A stretch of DNA of 64,000 nucleotides from Comamonas flocculans (GTDB taxonomy: Bacteria > Pseudomonadota > Gammaproteobacteria > Burkholderiales > Burkholderiaceae_C): positions 3,269,438 through 3,333,437 of the forward strand of contig NZ_CP042344.1 of the NCBI RefSeq assembly GCF_007954405.1, read 5' to 3'. Under the pieces are notes generated by a model. That model was given only the letters and a program-made list of their open reading frames with translations. It ran no database searches and was not told where the DNA came from. Position 1 is the first letter of the stretch; every line of letters starts with the position of its first letter. Shown here piece after piece: positions 55,260-64,000 of this stretch. A program made the position numbers and the translations under genes.

Positions 55260-56098
55260 TGAAATGGGCTGCCCCTACACCGCTTGAATACTTCACCACG
55301 CTGGTGCGCAGCGGCGAAGCCATGCCGCTGCTGGAAACCGTCGCCAGCATTGCCCAGGACGATGAGCCGCAACTGGACCTGCAGGCGCTGGTCACCGAGG
55401 TGGACACGCTGCTGCTGCGCCTGAAGAATCGCCTGCCCGCAGATGCCGGCCCCTTGACCCGGCTGCGCATGCTGCACCATTTCTTCTATACCGAGCTGGG
55501 CTTTGCCGGTAACCGCAACGACTACTACGCGGTGCAGAACAGCTACCTGCACGAGGTGCTGCGCACGCGCATGGGCATACCGGTGTCGCTCGCGGTGATC
55601 TGGCTGGAGCTGGCGCGCGGCGTGAAGCTCAAGGCCGACGGCGTGTCCTTTCCGGGGCATTTCCTGCTCAAGGTGCGCCTGCCCGACGGCTACGTGGTGC
55701 TGGACCCCTTGAGCGGCAAGTCGCTATCGCCTGAAGAGATTGCCGAGCAGCTCGAGCCGCTGCGCAAGTTCCTCAACGACGACACCGACGAAGAGCTGCC
55801 GCTGGCGCTGTACCTGCAGGCGGCATCGGCGCGCGACATCGTGGCGCGCATGCTGCGCAATCTCAAGGAAATCCACCGCGGCAACCAGGACTGGCCGCGC
55901 CTCATCGCGGTGCAGGACCGCATGCTGGTGCTCGACCCCCAGGCCTGGAGCGAATGGCGCGACCGCGGCATGGCCCACGTCGAAGCGGGCGACGACGACC
56001 GGGCCGCGTCCGACCTGCAGACCTATCTGGACCACATGCCCCAGGCCGCCGATGCGTTCGAGGTGCAGACGCTGATACGGCGGCTGGCGGGGAACTGA
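55259..56098 (+). CDS. SirB1-family protein (transglutaminase-like/TPR)
   Basis: A 279-residue SirB1-like protein. LTRLRMLHHFFYTELGFAGN, NDYYAVQNSYLHEVLRTRMG and IPVSLAVIWLELARGV belong to the transglutaminase-like core, and GVSFPGHFLLKVRLPDGYVV supplies its conserved histidine. A TPR-type end (DWPRLIAVQDRMLVLDPQAW) follows. Function is not established. ATG 55259 overlaps the murJ stop by one base. Confidence 0.88.
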   Translation: MKWAAPTPLEYFTTLVRSGEAMPLLETVASIAQDDEPQLDLQALVTEVDTLLLRLKNRLPADAGPLTRLRMLHHFFYTELGFAGNRNDYYAVQNSYLHEVLRTRMGIPVSLAVIWLELARGVKLKADGVSFPGHFLLKVRLPDGYVVLDPLSGKSLSPEEIAEQLEPLRKFLNDDTDEELPLALYLQAASARDIVARMLRNLKEIHRGNQDWPRLIAVQDRMLVLDPQAWSEWRDRGMAHVEAGDDDRAASDLQTYLDHMPQAADAFEVQTLIRRLAGN

Positions 56099-56101
56099 CC
56101 G

Positions 56102-56133
56102 AAAAAAACGCCGCCCGCGCGTCGGGGGCGGCG
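56102..56133 (-). terminator. Terminator for the universal stress protein gene
   Basis: On the minus strand the stem CGCCGCCC/GGGCGGCG is followed by seven T residues. It lies just past the stop of the UspA-like gene, between convergent genes. Confidence 0.82.
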
Positions 56134-56142
56134 TGCGGCGGA

Positions 56143-56535
56143 TCAGTCCGCCTTGACCGCCAGCACCGGGCAGGGCACGTTGAGCAGGATCTCCTGCGCC
56201 ATGCTGCCCAGCAGCAGCTTGCCCACGGGGTTGCGCTTGCGCAGGCCGATGACCAGCACGCTCACCTGCAGGGTCTGCACCATCTCCTCGATTTCCTCGA
56301 TGGCGCTGTTGCCGCGCACGAAGACCTTGAGCTCGGCCTTGATGGGCAGGGATGCGAGGCGCTCCTCGACGCGTTCGACTTCGTAGCCGGAGACGACGTT
56401 GGGGTCTTCGCTGCGCCCGCCGGGGCCGGCGTTGATGACCACCAGCTGTTCGTTGTTCTGGGTGGCTAGTTCTATGCCCTTGTCCAGTGCAGCCTGGCCT
56501 TCCGGGCGGGGTACGTACGCGACGAGAACAGTCAT
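56143..56535 (-). CDS. Universal stress protein (UspA family)
   Basis: A 130-residue single-domain UspA protein. The start TVLVAYVPRPEGQAALDKG and the ATP-binding signature VIGLRKRNPVGKLLLGSMAQ (G-x-R...G...GS) place it in the nucleotide-binding subgroup. Such proteins are induced in growth arrest and stress. Followed by a terminator, so monocistronic. Confidence 0.92.
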   Translation of the reverse strand: MTVLVAYVPRPEGQAALDKGIELATQNNEQLVVINAGPGGRSEDPNVVSGYEVERVEERLASLPIKAELKVFVRGNSAIEEIEEMVQTLQVSVLVIGLRKRNPVGKLLLGSMAQEILLNVPCPVLAVKAD

Positions 56536-56622
56536 GTGCTTTCCTGCTGGTGTTGTTGTGAAATGACAGCTTTGATTATGCAGGATAGGGCCCGCGCGTG
56601 GCCAGTGGTCGAGGCCGGCGGC

Positions 56623-57642
56623 TCAGACCAGCTGGGCGGCCGCGAGCTCCTTCTTGGCATAGGCATAGAGCAGCGGCGCCGCCACCAGGCCCGCTGGGCC
56701 GTAGATGGCCTCGGCGACGAACAGCACGGTGAGCAGCTCCCACACGCGGATGTGGGTGCGCTGGCCGACGACGCGCGCGTTGATCACGTATTCGGCCTTG
56801 TGGATCAGGATCAGGAAGGCCAGACAGGCCGCAGCGGTGATGGGCGAGACCGAAAGGCCAACCAGCGTGATGACCGCGTTGCACACCAGATTGCCGACGA
56901 TGGGAATCAGCCCGCCGACGAAGGTCAGCGTGATCAGCATCGCGGTGTAGGGCAGTTTCTGGCCCCACAGCGGCAGCACCAGCAGCAGGAAAATGGCGGT
57001 CAGCGTAGTGTTGAAGGCCGCGATCCAGAACTGCGCGGCAACAATCTGGCGAAAGGCCTCGCCCAGGCGCGATGCGCGTACCGTGAGCTGCTGCACCAGC
57101 GGCCCGCCTCCCGGCCCCGGGTGGCCGATCGCCGCCAGCGCGCCCACGATGCCGCCCACGTAGGCATAGAGCAGCCCGCCCAGCCAGGCCCGGCCCGCGC
57201 TGGCCAGCGCGCCGGCCTTGGCGCCCAGGTAGCTGGCGAGGGCGCGCTGGATCTCGGCCGCGCCTTCGGGCAGCTGGTCGCCGATCTCGGGAGGCAGCTT
57301 CTCGCGCAGCTCCAGCACCGTGTGGGCCAGGAAGTCCAGCAGCTCGCGGTACTGCAGCGGCGCGCCGATGATGTAGCTGCGCGAGCGCGACAGCGCTATC
57401 GCCAGCAGCAGCAGCGGGGCAAACATGACCAGCGCGGCGGCCAGGTTTTCCACCTTGAAGGGCAGCTGCGGCTGCACCCCGCCGAAGACCCTGACCAGCC
57501 AGCGCGTCAGCAGAAAGCCCAGGCAGGCGCTGAGCAGGCCGGCCAGCAGGCCGAAGTGCATGACCAGCAGCAGCGCGCCGACCATGAGCACGTGGCTGGC
57601 GGCCACGATGGGGGAGGCAGCGGTGTCGGGAAAGCGACTCAA
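56623..57642 (-). CDS. AI-2E family transporter (PerM-like)
   Basis: A 339-residue polytopic membrane protein with about seven or eight helices (VLMVGALLLVMHFGLLAG, LAAALVMFAPLLLLAIAL, LITLTFVGGLIPIVGNLV, ITAAACLAFLILIHKAEYVI). The GGLIPIVGN and late-helix ARVVGQRTHIRVWELL motifs mark the AI-2E/PerM family. Its cargo is unknown for most members. It lies 33 bases before purM in the same direction, so they may be cotranscribed. Confidence 0.9.
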   Translation of the reverse strand: MSRFPDTAASPIVAASHVLMVGALLLVMHFGLLAGLLSACLGFLLTRWLVRVFGGVQPQLPFKVENLAAALVMFAPLLLLAIALSRSRSYIIGAPLQYRELLDFLAHTVLELREKLPPEIGDQLPEGAAEIQRALASYLGAKAGALASAGRAWLGGLLYAYVGGIVGALAAIGHPGPGGGPLVQQLTVRASRLGEAFRQIVAAQFWIAAFNTTLTAIFLLLVLPLWGQKLPYTAMLITLTFVGGLIPIVGNLVCNAVITLVGLSVSPITAAACLAFLILIHKAEYVINARVVGQRTHIRVWELLTVLFVAEAIYGPAGLVAAPLLYAYAKKELAAAQLV

Positions 57643-57675
57643 GCGGGTATCCGTGTTGGCAGGGCGGGCGCCACC

Positions 57676-58725
57676 TCAGCTGATGGTCACGGCCGCGCCG
57701 TTGGCGCGCGGGCCCACCACGCCTATGGTGTGCACGCTCTCGCCGTGCGCCTGCAGGGTGGCGCTCACCTGCGCGGCCGCCTGCGCCGCGACCACCACCA
57801 CCATGCCGATGCCGTTGTTGAAGGTGCGGTTCATCTCGATGTCGTCCACGCCCGCCGTTGCCTGCAGCCAGGCGAAGAGCTCGCTGCGCGGCCAGCTGTC
57901 TGCCGTCAGGTGCGCGGCCAGGTGCGCGGGCAGCACGCGCGGGAGGTTCTCCAGCAGCCCGCCGCCGGTGATGTGGGCCAGCGCCCTGATTGCGCCTTCA
58001 TGCTCGGCGAATGCCGCCAGCACGCTCTTGACGTACAGCCGCGTGGGCTGCATCAGCGCCTGGCGAAACGGCTGTCCGTCGAGCGTGGTCGGCAGCGTGC
58101 CGCCCGCGCGCTCCAGGCATTTGCGCACCAGTGAAAAGCCGTTGGAATGCACGCCGCTGGAGGCCAGGCCCAGCACCACGTCGCCCGCCTGCACGCGGTC
58201 GCCGGCGAGGATGCTGGATTTTTCGACCACGCCGACGGCAAAGCCCGCAAGGTCGTATTCACCATCGGGGTACATGCCGGGCATCTCGGCCGTTTCGCCG
58301 CCGATCAGCGCGCAGCCCGAGAGCTCGCAGCCGCGCGCAATGCCGCCAATCACCGCCGCGGCGGTATCGACGTCGAGCTTGCCGCAGGCGAAATAGTCCA
58401 GGAAGAACAGCGGCTCGGCCCCTTGCACCAGCACGTCGTTGACGCTCATGGCCACGAGGTCTATGCCCACCGTGTCGTGCATGTTCCACTCGAAAGCCAG
58501 CTTGAGCTTGGTGCCCACGCCATCAGTGCCCGAGACCAGCACCGGTTCCTTGTAGCGCCTGGGCACTTCAAAGAGGGCGCCAAAGCCGCCGATGCCGGCC
58601 ATCACGCCCTCGCGCAAGGTCTTTTTCGCCAGCGGCTTGATGCGCTCCACCAGGGCGTCGCCGGCATCGATGTCGACGCCGGCATCTTTGTAGGAAATCG
58701 GGGGCTGCGCGGCAGAGAGGCTCAT
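57676..58725 (-). CDS. purM: Phosphoribosylformylglycinamidine cyclo-ligase
   Basis: A 349-residue AIR synthetase of purine synthesis. [19 protein letters not shown] at the start, [38 protein letters not shown] and [14 protein letters not shown] are characteristic PurM motifs. ATG at 58725 is preferred over one six codons upstream because it gives the usual MSLS-type start. Divergent from hda, a neighbour pair common in betaproteobacteria. Confidence 0.96.
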   Translation of the reverse strand: MSLSAAQPPISYKDAGVDIDAGDALVERIKPLAKKTLREGVMAGIGGFGALFEVPRRYKEPVLVSGTDGVGTKLKLAFEWNMHDTVGIDLVAMSVNDVLVQGAEPLFFLDYFACGKLDVDTAAAVIGGIARGCELSGCALIGGETAEMPGMYPDGEYDLAGFAVGVVEKSSILAGDRVQAGDVVLGLASSGVHSNGFSLVRKCLERAGGTLPTTLDGQPFRQALMQPTRLYVKSVLAAFAEHEGAIRALAHITGGGLLENLPRVLPAHLAAHLTADSWPRSELFAWLQATAGVDDIEMNRTFNNGIGMVVVVAAQAAAQVSATLQAHGESVHTIGVVGPRANGAAVTIS

Positions 58726-58949
58726 GAAGGGGGCGCGCCGCAAGCGGCATCGGGGATTGCACGGGGGAAGGGCGCAATTCTAGGCGATGCGCCCCCGGCT
58801 ACGCGGCTGCGGGCCGCCTGCGGGGGCGGGGCGGCTGCGCCCTAGAATTGCCGCTTCAGCAAAACCCGAACCGCCGCAGGCACCTGCCGCGGCGCAGCAT
58901 CGCCCTCCATGCACATCAGACCGGTCCTGAACCGCAGACGGCCCCTGCC

Positions 58950-59657
58950 ATGAAGCAGCTGGTCCTGGACATCGGCGTGGCCGCCGGCCCGACGATGGAG
59001 AACTTCCTGGTGGCGGGCAATCGGCAGGCGTGGCAGCACATCCAGGGCATGCTCGATGCACCGGCGCAGCCGGCCACGCCCGTCTACCTCTGGGGCGAGC
59101 AGGGCACGGGCAAGTCGCACCTGCTCAGGGCCGCGGTGCAGGCGCTGGGCAATGCCGGTGCCAGGGTGGGCTGGATGGATGCGGGCGTTGCCGACCCGGG
59201 CGCTTTCGACGAGGCCTGGGACGCCGTTGCGCTGGACGACGTGCACCGCTACGACGCTCGCCAGCAGGCGGCGGCCTTCAACTGGTTCATCAACGCCGGC
59301 AACCCCGCCAGCGGCGCCGCGCGCCTGGTGCTTGCGGCCGGGCGCCTGCCGCCCGCTGACCTGCCGCTGCGCGAGGACCTGCGCAGCCGCCTGGGCTGGG
59401 GCCACGTGTTCCGGCTCGAAGCGCTGCACGAGGCCCAGTGCCGGCAGGTGCTGCAGCGGCAGGCCGCGCAGCGCGGCATCGCGCTGAGCGCAGAGGTGCT
59501 CGAATACATGCGGGCGCACTTTGCGCGCGACCTGGGCAGCCAGATGCGGCTGCTCGAACGCCTGGACCGCTTTGCGCTGCGCACCCAGCGCCTGATCACC
59601 CTGGCCCTGCTGCGCGCCATGCTGCAGGACGAACCCATCGCGGCGGAAACCCCTTGA
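58950..59657 (+). CDS. hda: DnaA-related initiator inactivator Hda
   Basis: A 235-residue Hda-like AAA+ protein that, with the sliding clamp, promotes DnaA-ATP hydrolysis to limit re-initiation. The N-terminus MKQLVLDIGVAAGP includes the QLVLDI clamp-binding segment. Walker A is WGEQGTGKSHLLRA near residue 50, and Walker B VALDDVHRYDARQ. The C-terminal AAA+ lid region follows. Its stop overlaps a TTG start of the next gene. Divergent from purM. Confidence 0.92.
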   Translation: MKQLVLDIGVAAGPTMENFLVAGNRQAWQHIQGMLDAPAQPATPVYLWGEQGTGKSHLLRAAVQALGNAGARVGWMDAGVADPGAFDEAWDAVALDDVHRYDARQQAAAFNWFINAGNPASGAARLVLAAGRLPPADLPLREDLRSRLGWGHVFRLEALHEAQCRQVLQRQAAQRGIALSAEVLEYMRAHFARDLGSQMRLLERLDRFALRTQRLITLALLRAMLQDEPIAAETP

Positions 59658-60361
59658 CCGCCGCAAGCCCCACGCCCACGCAGCGGCCGCGCCTGGCCCT
59701 GTTCGACCTGGACCACACGCTGCTGCCGCTGGATTCGGACTACGAATGGGGTGAATTCACCATCCGCCTGGGCTGGTGCGAGCGCGAGGCCTTCGGCCGG
59801 CGCAACCAGGCCTTCTTCGAGGCCTACCAGGCCGGCCGCCTGGACGTGCACGACTACGTGCGCTTTGCCACCGAGGCCCTGCGCCAGCGCGGCCGGGCGG
59901 CGGCCGAGGCGGCGCATGCGCAGTTCATGCAGACGGTGATCGCGCCGGCCATCCGCCCCGCCGCGCTCGCGCTGCTGGCACGCCACCGCGCGCAGGGCGA
60001 CACCGTGGTGCTGGTGACCGCGACCAACGAGTTCGTCACGCGCCCCATCGCCCGCGCGCTGGGCGTGGAGCACCTGATCGCGGTGGAGCTGGCGCGCGAC
60101 GCCGAAGGCTGGTACAGCGGCGAGATTCTGGGCGTGCCCTCGATGCGCGAAGGCAAGGTGGCGCGCCTGCAACAGTGGCTGCAGGCGCGCGGGCTGAGCC
60201 TCGCGCAGACCGAATCGACCTTCTACAGCGACTCGATCAACGACCTACCGCTGCTCGAGCGCGTGGACCACCCCGTGGCCACCAACCCCGACGAGCGCCT
60301 GCGCGCGATTGCCCGCGAGCGCCATTGGCCCATACTGGATCTGTTCGACGAGACCCCATGA
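59654..60361 (+). CDS. HAD-IB family phosphatase (SerB-like)
   Basis: A 235-residue HAD hydrolase. Motif I LALFDLDHTLLPLDSDYEWG carries the nucleophile aspartate; motif II is VLVTATNEFVT; motif IV FYSDSINDLPLLE. The family includes phosphoserine phosphatase and histidinol-phosphate phosphatase-like enzymes, and the substrate is not fixed. The TTG at 59654 overlaps the hda stop (TTGA), and no ATG is available upstream of motif I. Overlaps pcnB by four bases. Confidence 0.9.
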   Translation: MTAASPTPTQRPRLALFDLDHTLLPLDSDYEWGEFTIRLGWCEREAFGRRNQAFFEAYQAGRLDVHDYVRFATEALRQRGRAAAEAAHAQFMQTVIAPAIRPAALALLARHRAQGDTVVLVTATNEFVTRPIARALGVEHLIAVELARDAEGWYSGEILGVPSMREGKVARLQQWLQARGLSLAQTESTFYSDSINDLPLLERVDHPVATNPDERLRAIARERHWPILDLFDETP

Positions 60362-61893
60362 TCAAGACCTTCATAGACAAACTGCTGGGCAAGCGCGCCG
60401 GCGCGAAAAACCCTTTCGGCAAACGCGAGGAGGTGCCGGCGAGCGTGCACCACATCGACCCGGCCCTGGTGGACAAACGGGCGCTGGAGGTGGTGGCCAC
60501 GCTGAAGAAGGCGGGCCACGAGGCCTACATCGTCGGCGGCGCGGTGCGCGACCTGTTGCTGGGTTTGAAGCCCAAGGACTTCGACGTGGCCACCGACGCC
60601 ACACCCGAGCAGGTCAAGGCGCTCTTCCGGCGCGCCTTCATCATCGGGCGGCGCTTTCGCATCGTGCACGTGGTGCATGGGCGCGGGCGCGAACACGAGG
60701 TGATCGAGGTGTCCACCTTTCGTGCCTACCTCGACCATGCGGCGGCCGAACATGTGCAGGGCAATGAAAAGACCAGCAAGGCCGAGCTGTCGGGCATGCG
60801 CCACGCGGTGGACGCGTCGGGGCGGGTGCTGCGCGACAACGTCTGGGGGCCGCAGGAAGAGGACGCGGCGCGGCGCGACTTCACCGTCAACGCGATGTAC
60901 TACGACCCGCAGACGCAGATCGTGGTGGACTACCACAAGGGCATACAGGACGCGCAAAAACGCGTGCTGCGCATGATCGGCGACCCCGAGCTGCGCTACC
61001 ACGAAGACCCGGTGCGCATCATCCGCGCGGCGCGTTTTGCCGCCAAGCTCGATGCGCTCGGCTTCACGCTGGAGCCGCGCACCGCCAGGCCGCTGGTGGC
61101 CTGCGAGCACCTGCTGCGCGACATCCCGCAAAGCCGGCTGTTCGACGAAATGCTCAAGCTGCTGCAGACCGGGCATGCGCTCGCGTCGGTGGCGCAGCTC
61201 AGGAAGCTGGGGCTGGAAAAGGGCATCTACCCGCTGCTGGACATCGTGGTCGAACGCGCCGCTCTGCCGCTGGTGCGCGGCGTGCTGCAGGACACCGACC
61301 GGCGCGTCAAGGAAGGCAAGGCGGTGGCGCCCAGCTTCCTGCTGTCGTGCGTGCTCTGGCCCGACGTCAAGGCCGGCTGGGAGCGTCACCAGCAGGCCGG
61401 CGAGCACCCCTTCCCGGCGCTGCAGGCGGCCATCGACGAGGTCTTCGCCCAGCGCATCGGCGACGTGTCCGGGCGCGGCAAGCTGGCCGCGGACATGCGC
61501 GAGATCTGGGTCATGCAGCCGCGCTTTGAGCGGCGCACCGGCCACGGCGCGCACAGCATGGTGGCGCACATCCGCTTTCGCGCCGGCTTCGACTTCCTGC
61601 GCCTGAGGGCCGACAGCGGCGAGGTGGCCGAAGAGCTGGTCAGCTGGTGGCAGCAATTCTCGCTGGCCGACGAAGAGCGGCGCAGCGACATGCTCGACCA
61701 GCTGCGCGACGAGCAGCGCCAGCGCTCGCGCCAGCGCAAGAGCGGCCCGGCGCGCACGGGCAGCAGCGCGCCCGAGTCCGAGCCCGACGCCAGCGCTGAG
61801 GGCACTGCCGAGCCCGCGCCCAGGAAGCGCCGCCGGCGCCGGCGCAAGCCCGCCAGCGCCGACGCCAGTCAGGGCACGCCGCGCGAGCCGTGA
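60358..61893 (+). CDS. pcnB: Poly(A) polymerase I
   Basis: A 511-residue nucleotidyltransferase that adds poly(A) tails to RNA and so speeds its decay. [20 protein letters not shown] and [20 protein letters not shown] hold the catalytic GG and DxD motifs; [20 protein letters not shown] follows. The C-terminal tail ([14 protein letters not shown]) is very basic and probably binds RNA. ATGA start overlap with the HAD gene and GTGA overlap with folK imply one operon. Confidence 0.96.
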   Translation: MIKTFIDKLLGKRAGAKNPFGKREEVPASVHHIDPALVDKRALEVVATLKKAGHEAYIVGGAVRDLLLGLKPKDFDVATDATPEQVKALFRRAFIIGRRFRIVHVVHGRGREHEVIEVSTFRAYLDHAAAEHVQGNEKTSKAELSGMRHAVDASGRVLRDNVWGPQEEDAARRDFTVNAMYYDPQTQIVVDYHKGIQDAQKRVLRMIGDPELRYHEDPVRIIRAARFAAKLDALGFTLEPRTARPLVACEHLLRDIPQSRLFDEMLKLLQTGHALASVAQLRKLGLEKGIYPLLDIVVERAALPLVRGVLQDTDRRVKEGKAVAPSFLLSCVLWPDVKAGWERHQQAGEHPFPALQAAIDEVFAQRIGDVSGRGKLAADMREIWVMQPRFERRTGHGAHSMVAHIRFRAGFDFLRLRADSGEVAEELVSWWQQFSLADEERRSDMLDQLRDEQRQRSRQRKSGPARTGSSAPESEPDASAEGTAEPAPRKRRRRRRKPASADASQGTPREP

Positions 61894-62381
61894 AGGCCTG
61901 CATCGGCCTGGGCGCCAACCTGGGCGACGCCCGGGCCAGCCTGCGCCAGGCGGTGCATGCGCTGGCGGCGCTGGAGCAAACGCGGCTGCTGGCCGTCTCT
62001 TCGCTGTACCGCAGCGCGCCGGTGGATGCCGGCGGCCCCGACTACCTCAACGCCGTCGCCTGCCTGGACACCGCCCTGCAGCCGCTGGCGCTGCTGCACG
62101 CCCTGCAGGCCCTGGAAAACGCCGCCGGGCGCGAGCGCCCCTACCGCAACGCGCCGCGCACGCTGGACCTGGACTTGCTGCTCTATGGCGAGCTCAGGCT
62201 GGCTACTCAAGAGCTGCGCCTGCCGCACCCGCGCATGAACGAGCGCGCCTTCGTGCTGCTGCCGCTGGCCGAGCTGGCGCCGCAGCGGGTCAGCGCCGCG
62301 CAGCTGGCCCAGGTGGCCGGTCAGCGCATCGAAAGGGTGGCGGCGCCTGCGGCGTGGGTGCAGGCTCAGTATCAAGATTGA
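61890..62381 (+). CDS. folK: Hydroxymethyldihydropterin pyrophosphokinase
   Basis: A 163-residue HPPK that activates 6-hydroxymethyl-dihydropterin in folate synthesis. [21 protein letters not shown]-type [14 protein letters not shown] and the signature [13 protein letters not shown] are visible. The start GTG 61890 overlaps the pcnB stop by four bases. The pcnB-folK order is conserved in proteobacteria. It is followed directly by a GATAGCT-type repeat. Confidence 0.96.
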   Translation: MKACIGLGANLGDARASLRQAVHALAALEQTRLLAVSSLYRSAPVDAGGPDYLNAVACLDTALQPLALLHALQALENAAGRERPYRNAPRTLDLDLLLYGELRLATQELRLPHPRMNERAFVLLPLAELAPQRVSAAQLAQVAGQRIERVAAPAAWVQAQYQD

Positions 62382-62460
62382 TAGCTGTTAGCACCTGTCC
62401 ATCAAGGTTTTCAGATAGTTTTATATCTGAAACCGTTTCCAGGAAAGCGCCAACAGCTAT
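62381..62460 (+). repeat. GATAGCT-family repeat, full intergenic copy with hairpin
   Basis: Ends ATAGCTGTT (62381-62389) and AACAGCTAT (62452-62460) are perfect reverse complements. An inner hairpin has arms GGTTTTCAGATA and TATCTGAAACC around GTTTTA. The preceding G at 62380 completes GATAGCT. The 80-base element fills the gap between convergent folK and the reductase gene and is the clearest intergenic copy. Confidence 0.8.
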
Positions 62461-62490
62461 TGTTTTTCTTCCAGCGCTGCAGGCCGCGCT

Positions 62491-63543
62491 TCAGCCGCGC
62501 TGCTTGTCCGCCTCGGTCAGGAAGGCATCGGCAAGGAAGGCGCCTTCGGGCAGGCCGCGCCCGCCCTCGAAGCTGGCGCGCGCCGCCTCCACCATCAGCG
62601 GGCTGCCGCAGGCATAGACCTCGTGGCCCGAGAGGTCGGCGAAATCGTCCAGCACCGCCTGGTGCACCAGGCCGGCGCGCCCGCTCCAGGCGTCTTCGGG
62701 CAGGGCGTCGGAGACCACCGGCACGTAGGCAAGCCGGGGCATTTGCGCCAGCTGCTCGCGCACCCAGGCGTCCAGGTAGAGGTCGCGCGGGCGGCGCACG
62801 CCCCAGTAGAGCGTGGCCGGGCGCCGGCTTTCGGTGAACTGCAGGTGCTCGATCAAGGCCTTGATCGGCGCCAGGCCGGTGCCCGAGGCCAGCAGCACGA
62901 TGGGCTTGTCGCTGTCCTCTTGCAGGCGAAAGCTGCCGAAGGGCCCCTCGATGCGCAGGATGTCCTTTTCCTTCATCGCGCTGAAGGCATGGTCGGTAAA
63001 GCGCCCGCCGGGCGTGTGGCGCAGGTGCAGCTCCAGCCCCGGCGCGGCTTCCTGGGTGTGGGGCGCGTTGGCAATGGAATAGGCGCGGCGGCTGCCGTCG
63101 CGCAGGATGAACTCCACGTACTGCCCGGCAAAGTAGCCGAAGTTGGCGCCATTGGGCAGGCCCATGCGGGCGATGATCACGTCCTCGGTCACGCGCTGCA
63201 GCGCGTTCACGCGCACCGGGAACTTGCGCACCGGAAAGCTGTCGGCGTCCGTCACCTGCTCGCTGTAGAGCACCAGGTCCGATTCGGCGAAGGTGCTGCA
63301 GGCCAGCACCAGGCCCTGCTGCGCCTCCTGCGCGCCCAGCGCCTGGCTGGAATGCGCGCGCATGTGCATCTGGCCGCTGACCATGCGGCATTTGCACGAA
63401 CCGCAGGCGCCGTCCTTGCAGCCATAGGGCATGGCGACGTTCTGGCGGATGGCGGCGGCCAGCACGGTTTCATCGGCGTGGACTTCAAAGCGGCGCCCAC
63501 TGGGCAGCACGGTGACCTGGAAGACGGAATCTGGGACGGACAT
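62491..63543 (-). CDS. CDP-6-deoxy-delta-3,4-glucoseen reductase-like flavoprotein
   Basis: A 350-residue reductase with an N-terminal plant-type [2Fe-2S] ferredoxin domain (cysteines in YGCKDGACGSCKCRM and LACSTF), followed by an FAD-binding barrel (RAYSIANAPH) and an NAD-binding domain (ASGTGLAPIKALIEHL, VYACGSPLMVEAA). Family name follows the AscD-type reductases; in organisms lacking the deoxysugar pathway its partner may differ. No deoxysugar genes are nearby. The start ATG is at 63543. Confidence 0.85.
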   Translation of the reverse strand: MSVPDSVFQVTVLPSGRRFEVHADETVLAAAIRQNVAMPYGCKDGACGSCKCRMVSGQMHMRAHSSQALGAQEAQQGLVLACSTFAESDLVLYSEQVTDADSFPVRKFPVRVNALQRVTEDVIIARMGLPNGANFGYFAGQYVEFILRDGSRRAYSIANAPHTQEAAPGLELHLRHTPGGRFTDHAFSAMKEKDILRIEGPFGSFRLQEDSDKPIVLLASGTGLAPIKALIEHLQFTESRRPATLYWGVRRPRDLYLDAWVREQLAQMPRLAYVPVVSDALPEDAWSGRAGLVHQAVLDDFADLSGHEVYACGSPLMVEAARASFEGGRGLPEGAFLADAFLTEADKQRG

Positions 63544-63591
63544 GGACACGGCTATGCTCTGCGACGTTGTCAAACTGCGGGGCCACCGATT

Positions 63592-64000
63592 TTGCCTGTG
63601 CGCCAAAACCCCCTGGGCTGCCTGCCCTCGCGCTTTCGGCGCAGCCGCGTGCTCATCGTCGGCTGCGGCGACATCGGGCTGCGCGCCGCCCGGCTGCTCG
63701 CGCCCGGCTGCACGGTGCTGGCGCTCACCTCGTCGCCCGCGCGGGTGGCCGTCCTGCGCGCCGCCGGGGTCGTGCCGCTCGCCGGCAATCTGGACGAGCC
63801 GGCCAGCCTGGCGCGCCTGGCCGGCATCGCCACGCGGGTGCTGCACCTGGCGCCGCCCGCGCCGCACGGCCGCCAGGACGCGCGCACGCGCGCGCTGGTG
63901 CGGGCGCTGCACCGGCGCAGCGCGGCGCAGGCGCTGGTCTATGTCTCCACCACCGGGGTCTATGGCGACTGCGCCGGCGCCGTGGTGGCCGAAACCCGCA
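63592..64000 (+). CDS. NAD(P)-binding oxidoreductase (5' part, runs off the window)
   Basis: At least 136 codons, open to the window edge. After a short lead-in there is a Rossmann start VLIVGCGDIGLRAARLL, then VLALTSSPARVAVLRAAG, and a later VYVSTTGVYGDCAG matching the catalytic region of atypical SDR/YeeZ-like epimerase-reductases. The start is TTG 63592 or GTG 63598, whichever is used; no ATG is available. It is divergent from the reductase gene across 48 bases. Substrate unknown. Confidence 0.75.
   Translation, partial: MPVRQNPLGCLPSRFRRSRVLIVGCGDIGLRAARLLAPGCTVLALTSSPARVAVLRAAGVVPLAGNLDEPASLARLAGIATRVLHLAPPAPHGRQDARTRALVRALHRRSAAQALVYVSTTGVYGDCAGAVVAETR

Overview
The window is high-GC DNA whose gene content and order fit a betaproteobacterium of the order Burkholderiales, most likely family Comamonadaceae. 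The basis is the monomeric NADP isocitrate dehydrogenase, the exbB-exbD-lpxK-Trm112-kdsB-adk block, the argF-argD-DUF3579-rpsT-murJ order, and a dispersed repeat starting GATAGCT that I recall from that family. No species can be fixed from the sequence alone.

Layout. (1) 1-6119: the distal part of a conjugative type IV secretion operon (trbE 3' end, trbJ, trbK-like lipoprotein, trbL, trbF, trbG, trbI, DUF2274 gene), arranged as in Tn4371-type integrative and conjugative elements. (2) 6120-12700: a lower-GC mosaic with a 169-bp MITE-like element, a TatD-family hydrolase, a DUF5623 gene, an IS481-family transposase remnant, an AraC regulator/short-chain dehydrogenase pair, a LysR stub, an NTF2-like protein and a second AraC regulator. 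(3) 12910-41366: mostly housekeeping genes: lipocalin, photolyase, thiopurine methyltransferase, argA, a surface carbohydrate-enzyme-like lipoprotein, hrpA, lexA, asparaginase, adk, kdsB, lpxK, exbD/exbB, xseA, sodB, icd and the suf operon (sufBCDSUT). (4) 41367-45200: a small accessory patch with a YdeI-family protein carrying a 9-bp tandem repeat, an intact IS256-family element that splits a small gene, and a DUF421 membrane protein. (5) 45368-64000: class I and class II fumarases around an unknown lipoprotein, argF/argD, rpsT, murJ, SirB1-like, UspA, AI-2E transporter, purM, an hda-HAD-pcnB-folK operon, a CDP-6-deoxyglucoseen-reductase-like flavoprotein and a partial NAD(P)-binding protein.

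How the parts work together. The trb genes build the inner-membrane channel, outer-membrane pore and exclusion functions of a mating apparatus. The suf genes form a complete Fe-S scaffold/desulfurase set without SufA or a linked regulator. sodB, the oxygen-labile class I and oxygen-stable class II fumarases, suf and lexA suggest an aerobic organism prepared for oxidative and DNA stress. lexA and the divergent asparaginase share an intergenic region with two tandem SOS boxes.

The most rewarding observations are structural. An IS256-family insertion has an 8-bp target duplication from which the interrupted gene can be rebuilt. A (WVD)n minisatellite lies inside a YdeI-family gene. A dispersed repeat family appears to sit in frame inside hrpA, lpxK and probably xseA, and hrpA carries a second, palindrome-rich in-frame insertion. 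I found no convincing new multi-gene defence or metabolic system.
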